The translations under genes were made by a program, and so were the position numbers. Shown here piece by piece: positions 55,135-64,000 of a stretch of 64,000 bases of DNA. Source of the stretch: Sipunculus nudus (taxonomy: Eukaryota; Annelida; Sipuncula; Golfingiida; Sipunculidae); assembly GCA_026874595.1 (NCBI GenBank), contig CM049313.1, positions 50,581,659-50,645,658 of the forward strand, read 5' to 3'. The notes under the pieces were generated by a model. That model saw nothing but the letters and a program-made list of their open reading frames with translations. It had not been told where the DNA came from and did no database searches. Within the stretch, counting starts at the first letter, position 1, and the number at the start of each line of letters is the position of its first letter.

Positions 55135-55365
55135 CGGTTTCAAAACTGTTGCGAGGTCAAGGTTTGATTTGGGCACGGAAATAAGGCAGGAAATTAACAG
55201 TGACCCCAGGTAGGAATTCCTCTACGGAAAGAGTAAGGTGGCCATCCAAACTGTTGCGAGGTCAAGGCTTGATAGGGGCATGGAAATAAACAGGAAATTA
55301 CCACTGTCTCCATGTAGGAATACCTCTAAGGAAAGAGTATGGTGGCCATCCAAGTTTAGAGCCTA
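55135..55365 (+). repeat. Two-unit tandem repeat, about 110 bp
   Basis: 'aactgttgcgaggtcaagg' at 55,145 and 55,249, followed in both by 'aggaaatta', 'gtaggaat.cctct' and 'gaaagagta.ggtggccatcc'. Confidence 0.85.
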
Positions 55366-55489
55366 GAGGAACGCCCTGTGCTTAACCACGTCCTCATTAA
55401 CAAATCATATTATTGTTGGTATTATTATTATGGTCATTATTATTGTTATTATTATTATTGCATGTTGGTCAGTCGCGTATATCTGTTTG

Positions 55490-57560
55490 TGGCTTTGTTT
55501 GTCACGATGTTTGTTTGTCAGTACTCTCCTGGTCACAATTTTGTAGCAATCGATCTAAAACTTACAGGGTTGATTGAAAGTCCAAAGTCCTGGAAGCCTA
55601 TTATTTTTGGTCGGCATAGGTCAAAGGTCAAGGCCATCGGAAAACGTCGAAATTCATCAATATTGGTCCTAGCTTCACAAACTTAGGCTCATTTTCTTCC
55701 TCTGCGTCTTCTTCATAAAACGGTCTTGTCATCTTTTCTCAACTTTGTGTCACTTTGTCAGTATGTCTGTCTGTCAGTCAGTTGACCTCAATTTCGCCTT
55801 CTTGTTGGTGCTTGTGTCTTACATATACCATTCTACTGGCCACAGTTTTACAGGAATCCTTTTGACACTGGTGAATCTTATGTCTTAAACTAATATCTCA
55901 AAATTGATATTTCATTTTCGGAAAATATCCGCTAAGGGGTGGCTACACACGAAAGACTACAACATATCATTTTTTGCCATATCTCCAAAACTTTAAACCT
56001 AAATTTCATAAACTATAGCATATATTCTTCCTCTCTGTCTTCTTCATAACATAGTTTAGTCTTCTTGTCTTAACTTTGTGTCACTTTGTCAGTTTGTTGG
56101 TCACTTCAAACACTTCAAAATGTTAAATTCTTCACAGACTTTGGTTCATTTTTTCACTTTTGTCCCCTGCATAATTTAGTATAGTTAATTGGTCTCAACT
56201 TTGTGTCACTTTGTCAATATTGTTACGGAACCTAATATAAACAGATCACGTATGCGTGATGAACACAAATTCTGTAACGGAGAAAAAAAATCAGATTCTC
56301 TAACACTAGGCAGCGGGAAAAGCCTAGGGGAATGAATATAGAAGTCAGTGGTTTTTTGTTAATAAATAACCATAATTTATTCCTAAAACAACCCCAACAT
56401 TACAATACACTTAATAAACACAATTACACAGTAAAACAGTGGTATAGCAACATGTTAATACAATCACACAGAAAATAATAGTACAATACCTGGATACCAA
56501 TACCGTCACCACAATAAGTCCTCTAAATGTAAACTCTCGGAGAATGACAGTCCAGTGGAAAGTGCCTGCAACAACACAAAACTGAAGTCCAAATGCATAA
56601 AATCAAGGAAAAAGTTCTTGAAAATCTATAATTGCCGCATTCGTCGGATAAGGGCCTGACACAGCGTCCGCTGGTATCTACTCTGCTCCCTGCTCTCTGG
56701 TTCTAAAAAACAGCCCCTTTATATACCTTCACACCCTAAGCCGGGAATTTTCCACTTCTCGAACAGTCTATAAGGACCCTACTCAAACAGTAAACACGCG
56801 TTTCAGGAATTCTCTAGAAAGACATCGCTGTGCATCTACACATACCAGGACCATCACGTGACCCACGACCAGGCGTGAAAACCCAAGGCTCACATGACAA
56901 CAAGAGTTCAACCAACACGGATAAAACTTAGAATGTAATACGCGGCCAGACACGAGCGCCACAACAGGAGCTACGCCCGTGCCACACAATAAAAAGAGCA
57001 CTTGTAACAATATGTCTGCTGTTTGTCACTTGTCCTAAATTTTGCCTTCTTGCTTGCTCTTTGCCTCTGTTTAATAGGATTCTACAGGCCACAGTCTACC
57101 AGGAATTACTTTGCAACTTTCACCTTTCGCAGACTGGAACGATTTCTAGAAGCTTCATGTGTATTTTAATAGGTCAAAGTTCAAGGTCAAAGTCATGAAA
57201 ACGCGTAAAATTATTATTTCCATCGTGACTTTGTCAATATTGGTCAAAACTTTATCGCTTATCAAACTATGGCTAATTTCCTTCCTCTTTGTCTTCTTTA
57301 TGACATGTTCTGGTTATCTGTCCTCCAATCTGGGTCAGAGTTTTTCCGGCAAGCCCGTGACCTCTGGTCGTCTTGTTTCAATAGTGGTAGTAGTACTAGT
57401 AGAAATACTCTTAGTTGTTGTATCAGTAGTAGTAGTTAAATCAACTAATAACAGTGGAATGAACAAACGGAATATTACCTGGAAATGTCTGTTAAAAATA
57501 AATTCTAATAAGATAAAAAATGGTTTTATTCAGTTCTCTGACACTCCTTAAATGTAAATT
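55490..57560 (+). repeat. Degenerate 'actttgtgtcactttgtcag' repeat region
   Basis: 'tcaactttgtgtcactttgtca' (one base over the limit trimmed: 'caactttgtgtcactttgtc') or variants occur near 55,738, 56,070 and 56,198. 'ttcctc(t)..tcttctt' precedes each, and 'ggccaca(g)ttt.caggaat' follows some. Units are about 150-330 bp and very diverged. 'gtcaaaggtcaaggcc' occurs near 55,620 and 57,172. A solo LTR interrupts the array at 56,221. Confidence 0.6.
56217..57013 (-). mobile_element. Solo LTR (Gmr1-like family) with ATAT target duplication
   Basis: LTR body 56,221-57,009 (789 bp), minus orientation, TGTTACGGAACC to TTGTAACA on the plus strand. ATAT is duplicated at 56,217-56,220 and 57,010-57,013. 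Full-length match to the solo LTR at 7617 and, reversed, to the 3' LTR at 23,197. It splits a diverged tandem repeat. A 75-codon minus-strand frame inside is not a gene. Confidence 0.9.
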
Positions 57561-58455
57561 ATCTTTAAATGTAAACTGCAGGCGAAGAGATGCATTGTTT
57601 AGGGCAGTAGATTTTAGTAAAAAAATGAAATATTAATATGGGCAGTCTTTTGAGATAATTTCTTTTGAAAACACAATGTCTTTATTGTAATGATTTCGCT
57701 TTTTTTACATGAAATTCAATATAAATAGCATCAGCCAAGATAAATTTATAAATCTTTAATTGGACTGTCGTCCATATCGGCTTCCTTCAATAGAAATATT
57801 TCTACTGATTATGCAATCTGAAGTGTAATTTCACAAAACATGGTTGCCTCCACTGTTTGTCAGCGATCGCGGGTATTTGGGATTATTTAAGGCAAGCAGT
57901 TTAATCTACCATTCAAGTTCTGAAAGGGAACAAAGCAGTTGGATAAAATCAAAAAAGGAAATTTAGCTACATTTATAATTAGGTAAACCTATGAATTCTA
58001 GATATCGTGGGTCAGACTTTGGATTAAGGCTGTTGTTTAATACTGGGAATCGCCATTCAGCTACAACACACTCAGAATCAAACACAAAACCTGTTGAAGT
58101 TATAATAATAAAATACATTCACCTAGGCCTGTGCGTCATTCTCTTGAATAAAAGCATTCAGGAACAAACAGTTTATATAACTAGCTTTACTTAGTTTGCC
58201 AAACAACTATTAAAATTATCAAACTTTAACCAGAAGAAAACGTTACATACTTATCATTTCAAGTGTGCGTAACTATGGTTTTTTCTTAATGTGAAAAACT
58301 CTAAATATGGAAATTGGAGGTAACTTTGGTTTAAGAGCAGTTATATGTTTCCGACTTGTTATTTCACCTGATTCGTTTCATGAAAACTGTAACTTACGAC
58401 CTTGATTCGTTAAAAAAATGTATTTTCCGACCGTGTCACCAAAACTATATTCATA
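57561..58455. other. No recognisable feature
   Basis: Nothing supported. Confidence 0.4.
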
Positions 58456-58459
58456 AAGC

Positions 58460-58537
58460 TCGGTGATAAGAATATTTTACACCAATACTGATGCAAAATA
58501 TCAGTATAACGATTGGTGTAAAGGTTATCCACCGGTA
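58460..58537. repeat. Imperfect hairpin
   Basis: 'cggtgataa...ttttacaccaat' (58,461-58,487) pairs with 'attggtgtaaa...ttatccaccg' (58,511-58,534), with an 'actgatgcaaaatatcagt' palindrome in the loop. It could be a small MITE or fold-back element. No target duplication identified. Confidence 0.55.
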
Positions 58538-58809
58538 AGATTACCCCCGTGGGTAGTCTGAAGCACTTTTAAATCCCCTCGTTGTTTTAACTAAATGATA
58601 AATTATCATGCTATTAACCCATGATTTATCAAATTAATAAACCACGTGAAATATACGATATTTGAAAGGTGGAATAGAGCTATGAAAAAAAATGTTCGCA
58701 AAATTTTATTAAATTCTTAGCTAGAATAGGGGAAAACAACAAGCGCCAATTCACAGAGATATGGACAAAGTGACGGATAGAATATCACGTCTCCTGACGT
58801 GAAAGCCGT

Positions 58810-59070
58810 GGCGTGTGGAGCGTGGTAGCGTTATGGTTAATGCGCTGGACTCGTGATCGTAAGCTTGTGGGTTTGCATCCAAGTACCACCGCTTTTCGTG
58901 CCAGAGTCTTTACCACAAGGGTATTCACACCTGGGTCTCTTCATCCAGGAGTGAATAGGTGCCAGTCAAACATGGGCGTCAGGCAAATGTAGAATGAATA
59001 ACCTTTTTGCGCCGCGTGTGGCTGCTTTATTATACGCTCCAAGAAACCGGAGAAAAGATACCAAAATGAA
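58810..59070 (+). mobile_element. tRNA-derived SINE
   Basis: The head has the A box TAGCGTTATGGTTAATGCG (about 58,827) and a drifted B box GGGTTTGCATCC (about 58,868). The body has 'cacctgggtctcttcatcc', then 'aggagtgaataggtgcc' and 'ctccaagaaaccggag'. This is a common head-plus-body layout of metazoan SINEs. The 3' end is placed near 59,070 by eye. Confidence 0.7.
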
Positions 59071-59175
59071 CAGACTTGAAAGACCAGCAAGCCAAGATGT
59101 AAAATTTAGTCGGATGAGACTGAAATTGTTGGTAATATCAGACTATTTACCAACACCCCCCACCCCATCTACCTA

Positions 59176-59202
59176 CCCCCCCCCCCCCCCCCCCCCCCCC
59201 CC
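59176..59202. repeat. Poly-C tract (27 C)
   Basis: The longest homopolymer in the window. Its length may be affected by sequencing. Confidence 0.9.
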
Positions 59203-59689
59203 ATTTACAGGCCTCCAAAAGCGTTGTATGCATTTTCACAGAGATAACAGAAAGTAACACAGAATTTAAGGTTTAAATGACAAAATTTCCGAAAGAAATT
59301 ACCATTATACTGCCAGTTTAATAGTTAAACGTGAAGGGTTACGGCAGGTTATTGAACTTATGTCGCCTTATGTCGATTATCCTTTAGCCCCTTTACACGT
59401 CAAAATGACCTAACCTAGTGCTGACCAGACGTGGGCGTTTGGCCACCGTTTGCATCATTCAAGGACAAGCAGAAGAGTTGGGTGGCCTCCACGTTCCCGG
59501 CCATAGGCCAGCCTACTTTACAATAGGGGTAGCCTATTAATGGGTCAGTCCAAATACTGCTAGCTGAGGGGTAGTAGGCCTGATGTCTTACAGCGTGAAA
59601 CTGGAGGTGCCGATGTATCCCAAGACGTACGAATTGACGAACAAAAAATATCTCATGGTATATGTGAGCGATATGTGTGATTTTCCCCA
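59203..59689. other. No recognisable feature
   Basis: Nothing supported. A 121-codon minus-strand frame (59,415-59,780) runs from here into the repeat array and has no signature. Confidence 0.4.
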
Positions 59690-60965
59690 TGGACCCACAG
59701 ATGGACGCTAGATGAAACTGATTATAAATGGCGCCACCAGTCTGGTATTTAAGATGAATAATTCCAAGATTTATGGACATGAAAATGTTCAGGCGGATAC
59801 ATCAAATCACTGCTGAGATGAATGTGTATATTTATTGTATGAATACCTGCTTGTAGGTGGCGCCACTTGTCTGTGTAAGAGAAATCTACACCAGATGGAT
59901 GGACATGCAAATTTGAAGGCCGATATACGCCAAAGCATCCCTGGGAAAAAGGCATCAATGTTTTCTAAGAAAAGGTGATGGTCGGTAGAGCCACTTCTCA
60001 GATATGTATGATTTCATCAAAACATATGCACAGATGAACATCACGTAAAGTTGACCGTAGGTGGCGTCAACAGGATAAAGCAGTCCACAATCTATGGAAC
60101 TGCTAAATTTCAGGCTGATACATTAAACCACTACTGAGATAAATGCGTGCATGTATTCTACAAAAACGTGATTATAGATGGCGTCACCAGTCTTGTGTGT
60201 AAGAAACCTACCCAAATGAATGAATGTGCAAAATGACAGGCCGATAAACGCCAAATCATTGATGAGAAATGGACATCAATTTATTTTACGAAACGTGATG
60301 GTAGGGCATGGTGCCAACAGTGTTGTCTACAAAAAAAAAGCTACCCAAGATGATGAACGTGCAAATTTTAGGCTGACACATCCATCCACTGCTGAGATAT
60401 CTGCAGTTTTCACCCAAAACACAGATTAAGATATCAAAGATCTAAGAACATGCAAATCATCAGGCGTATACGTCAAACCACTCCTGATATAAATGCACCG
60501 ATGTGTTCTACAAATACATGAGTATAGGTGGCGTCACCTGTTACGTGTATCATTAAATTATCCAAGATGGACGGACATGCAAAATTTCAGACTGATACAT
60601 TGAACCACGCCTGAGAAATGAGTGATTTAACCTTAAGCAAACGCACGGATGGCCGCCATGCAAAAACAATTGCAGATGGCGCTACCTGTCTTAAGAAAGA
60701 GATGAAGGTATCCAAGATCTATCAACATGCAAAGTTGCAGCAAAATACATTGAACCATTAATGAGATATGAGTTATTATCACTAGAAAAGGACACTACGT
60801 GAAAATTATGTGCGTCACAACCGATCTTTGGCAGGCATGGGTTCACATAGGACCCAATAATTATGCCAGGTTTCAGAATGATCGGTCCAAATGTCTCACA
60901 GAAGTATTTTGTAGGCGATGTAGACGCGGCGGTGCCGAACCCCGACTAAAAACATAGTACCCTTG
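59690..60965 (+). repeat. gtggcgccac tandem repeat, about nine units
   Basis: Palindrome remnants at about 59,729, 59,856, 59,985, 60,060, 60,178, 60,303, 60,527 and 60,674 give units of about 120 bp. Recurrent words are 'acatgcaaa', 'caggc.gata.atc', 'aaccactgctgag' and 'tctacaaa'. The right end 'gcggcggtgccgaaccccga' then 'ctaaaaacatagta' matches the right end at 26.82 kb, so both are copies of one element family with a fixed 3' end. Confidence 0.8.
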
Positions 60966-61556
60966 AATAGGAATTTGTTTAGGCGTGGAGTATTATATGT
61001 ATATTGACTCCTATGCCCAAGACACATTATCTACATTTATAAAATATCCACATATTCAAACCAATTTGGAAAATAAAGAAGAAAGAAATCGTATGGATTT
61101 TTAATATATAAACATAAAGATACAATTGTTTTGAAGGGGTATTTCTAAAATCGCAGGGGGTAATCTGAAATGGAATTCAAGTAACCCTCCTCGGGTAACC
61201 TGAAACCGATATCAGACACCCCCCCCCCCCCCCCCGGTATAAGAAATCGCTACATCCGTTCACTCACGCAGAAGTCTACCATTATTACACACGCAATGGT
61301 CATTCATATAAAATTATACGAGCCCAAATCTTGGACAGACTACGGAAGAAATCAGAAGCCAATCATAAGAAATACATTGGTAGCACTCTCAGAAAAATTG
61401 ATACCCTTGTAAGGGTCTTTTAAAAGGATCAGGTTAAAACCTCCGTTGTGTCTTATTGTTACAATATGTATATTATATTTCATTCAGTTATATATTCTGC
61501 AATATTTTATAAATTTATTATTCTTGCTAGCCCTCTGTACAATACGTTGCATATCG

Positions 61557-61557
<1 letters not shown>
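60966..61557. other. No supported gene; poly-C at 61,219-61,235
   Basis: A 17-base poly-C tract is the only distinct feature. Confidence 0.5.
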
Positions 61558-61609
<52 letters not shown>

Positions 61610-61745
61610 TTTCGTTTAATATTACATTTATCACATGCTATATTATTAATCTTAAGCCACATCATGTTTTCATTCTATATTAGGAATTACTGTGTACAAA
61701 CTATATTATCCTACAGAGCCCTGTAGCGGCTGAGACAATCTTACC

Positions 61746-61804
<59 letters not shown>

Positions 61805-61835
61805 AAAAAATATTATATATATATATATATATATA
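61558..61835. repeat. Three (TA)n microsatellites
   Basis: At about 61,558-61,610, 61,752-61,800 and 61,814-61,835. The last two are separated by 'gttaaaaaaata', and that junction is repeated. Confidence 0.9.
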
Positions 61836-64000
61836 GTTAAAAAATATAGATATATAAATAAGCCATTTAATATCATAGAGTTACGGACAAATCATATAAT
61901 CAAGCTTATTACTTTCATGAGGTTATTACAGAATTCACTTTCGAACCCGGTATGCTTATTCATAACATGCGATAATTATACCCAAAACCCATCTGCACCC
62001 CCAGAGGAAACTGTATCCATGCCTACTGACAGACAACCTGAGGAGGGAAACAAGAAGTGGAATACTGTCAAGTGATTGTATAGAAATTCTGTCACATTCG
62101 ATACCCTTCACATGATTATCTCTCATTTATTGGCTTGGAACATGCTAACAGCGAAAGCTGGACAAACAAACTTGAAAATTGGTAATTAATCCACACCGTC
62201 TGTCACTCTAGTCTAATACAATACAGAAGACACACGTGAAACTGTAAAAGTAAAGTATCGTGAAGTTCTTAAATCTTTAATAATACAGTCCATTTTTTAA
62301 TTAATATAATATTCGTAATAGGATGAACCTTGCTAAGTGAAATTAAATTAGCTAATAAACTGGTCAACAGTCGTTTGGTAGAGCTGTCTATATACATCGT
62401 GTAAAAGAAACTGTATGACAAGATTGATGTTCTATCAATAAACTTTCTTCATGTGCTTCGGAGAATAATTAATTCAAGTCACAACCTTTAAATAAAATAT
62501 TAGAGCAAATGACCATTTTGCATTTAATTTTCTTGCTCGGATCCTATCAGGGACATTTATACCCAAGACCAAAGCCTTAACCATTTCAAACGACAGAATT
62601 ACCTTCTGTCTTAAAGTGACATTCATTGATGACATTCTCGATTTACTAGTTATATATTGCATAGGCCTATAAATTAGGCCTACTACCGGGTAATCGATTC
62701 AGGTTATCGATGATTGCCTGTCGTCAGTGTCGATTTGTTTCTTGATTCTATTATTATCTCTGCAAAGGGCGGGGGTTATTTTTTTGCCAGCGTTGGTTTG
62801 TTAGTATATTTGTCTTTTACCAACATTACTCATAAAGTTATAAAAGGTGTTGATGAAATGTTCAGGATAGCTCGGTTAATGAAACAAGGAATAATTGATT
62901 GAATTTTAGGGGTGATCCGGATCCCATCTGGATCCAGAAATTTTTTAAGGATAATACTGCATTGCTGACAATGTCATATGGGGAAATGCGCTGCTTTGGA
63001 GGAGGTCTGCGCTCACTGAATACAAATTTCTAGTTGTAAACGTTCTTTCGGTATGACGTATATGTTCATAAACCCTACCTCTCAAATGACCCTAAGATGA
63101 ACATAATGATATCCCATATATAAAAATATTGCTGATCATAACCGTTATTTATTTCTATTCTAAAATAGAGCTGATGATAAATTTGAGCAAGATGATACCT
63201 GAAGTAAGACCGTGACTGCTGTCGCGTCATAACTAATTATCTGACCAGAGCTGTTACTTTAGATTAAATTCAAGCCTATCCTTATGACGTGTACAGGCAT
63301 GAACTGCTAGGATGCGAGGGGGGGGGGGGGGCGTACTGAGTCTGGCGGAAAATAACACTTCCTGTTTGTGATGCCATTAAACACCTTTTTTCCTAAATTG
63401 AAGTGTTCACCAAATCTGCACCTATCATAATAATAAGTTTTCCGTTAATAATTTGCCGGTCGCAAATGTTCACAGCGAGAGGTGATATTCTTGAAGGGTC
63501 AAGTAGTGCAGTCTCATTTCCTGTTTATTCTGTCGGTGGTAAGTACACTGCGGGGGAAAAAATTGGCATTGAACTCGGGGCTTTGTTGCATAAGTACACT
63601 GGCAAGGAAAAGTCATAAATTGTCCAGGTTTATTTTAATATGCATACAAATATCAATATATACGTACGGGAGGTATTTGATCTCTCGCTGTCTTTCCTAA
63701 GTTTTATTCAAGGAAAAGAGTGTCAATTATTATATAATTCAGGATGTCTTTTCGTTTGTCTTTTCCTCGCGCCTCACTTGGCCGCCCAATATCCTTATTT
63801 CCAGCTTCAACATGTTATTATGTGTTACTTTCCATCCCGTTTCCATCAATGCCCATCACGTCCGTATACACGTGAAAAATACTACTGCCGTGTTTGATAG
63901 TCGATTTTCATCCCTGTGCCTCTCCGTCTCGGGCACGCATCATGTCAGTATATAGACTGTTATATAATAAGTCGACTCTTTCTTGTCTTATTAATTATGA
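61836..64000. other. Mostly unannotated; repeat fragment near 62.75-63.03 kb; poly-G near 63,318
   Basis: 'gggtgatccggatcccatct' followed by 'ggatccagaaattttt' and 'ggaggtctgcgctcactga' (62,740-63,025) has the look of a dispersed non-coding repeat. A run of about 14 G lies at 63,318-63,331. Short frames to the end, including one at 63,403-63,618 with a possible splice donor 'ggtggtaagta', match nothing I recognise. Confidence 0.4.

Noticed and set aside
55378-55686. A tyrosine-rich 102-residue protein
   Set aside because: Its start lies in a (TTA)n-like tract and its end in a dispersed non-coding repeat.
1-64000. CRISPR array, bacterial operons or phage genes
   Set aside because: Tandem repeats lack unique spacers. 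There are no ribosome-binding-site-led gene strings, and the coding remains are eukaryotic retroelements.

Overview
This is a eukaryotic, animal-type nuclear window: AT-rich, gene-poor and packed with decayed transposable elements. I found no host protein-coding gene, rRNA or functional tRNA that I can defend. The mix of material points to a lophotrochozoan, most likely a mollusc such as a bivalve, but no host gene confirms this and the species call is inference. That mix is several LINE fragments, tRNA-derived SINE heads, poly-C/poly-G-bearing MITE-like elements, long (TA)n tracts, an INT-before-RT Ty3/gypsy element and tandem repeats built on a ggtggcgccacc palindrome.

Layout: 1-5.4 kb is unannotated sequence with poly-C/G tracts and one diverged direct repeat. 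A LINE remnant lies at 5.5-6.3 kb. A 50-bp satellite with higher-order structure fills 6.77-9.74 kb and is split by a solo LTR with a 4-bp target duplication. From 10 to 19 kb lie a MITE-like element, a divergent LTR, a CRE/CRE/TATA promoter-like block joined to a tRNA-like sequence, a minus-strand LINE remnant and two minisatellites. At 18,978-23,982 lies a broken Ty3/gypsy retrotransposon with the domain order PR-INT-RT-RNase H (Gmr1-like). At 25.3-32.1 kb an ancestral unit of about 1 kb was tandemly duplicated, and each copy was then invaded by different LINEs and repeats. At 36,917-38,163 sits a concatemer of small LTR elements whose 155-156 bp LTRs carry tRNA-like A and B boxes. Two LINE remnants occupy 39.9-48.0 kb. 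From 50.9 to 61 kb there are diverged tandem repeats with MITE, solo LTR and SINE insertions. The last 3 kb shows little.

The most interesting reading joins two parts. The miniature elements (one truncated copy at 24.6 kb and one five-LTR concatemer at 37-38 kb) have the hallmarks of a terminal-repeat retrotransposon in miniature (TRIM): TG...CA LTRs, a primer-binding-site candidate 3 nt after the LTR, an internal segment of about 119 bp with no coding capacity, and a purine tract directly before the next LTR. Their LTRs begin TGTTAC and end GTAACA, as do the LTRs of the Gmr1-like element and its two solo LTRs, and all have 4-bp target duplications. I infer a parasite-host pair: a Pol III-promoter-bearing TRIM that may borrow the integration machinery of a Gmr1-like element. 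Its LTRs recall plant Cassandra elements, which carry 5S sequence in their LTRs.

All coding remnants have stops, frameshifts or lost catalytic residues, so nothing in the window looks capable of autonomous movement. No alignment or database search could be run. Boundaries marked approximate were set by eye.
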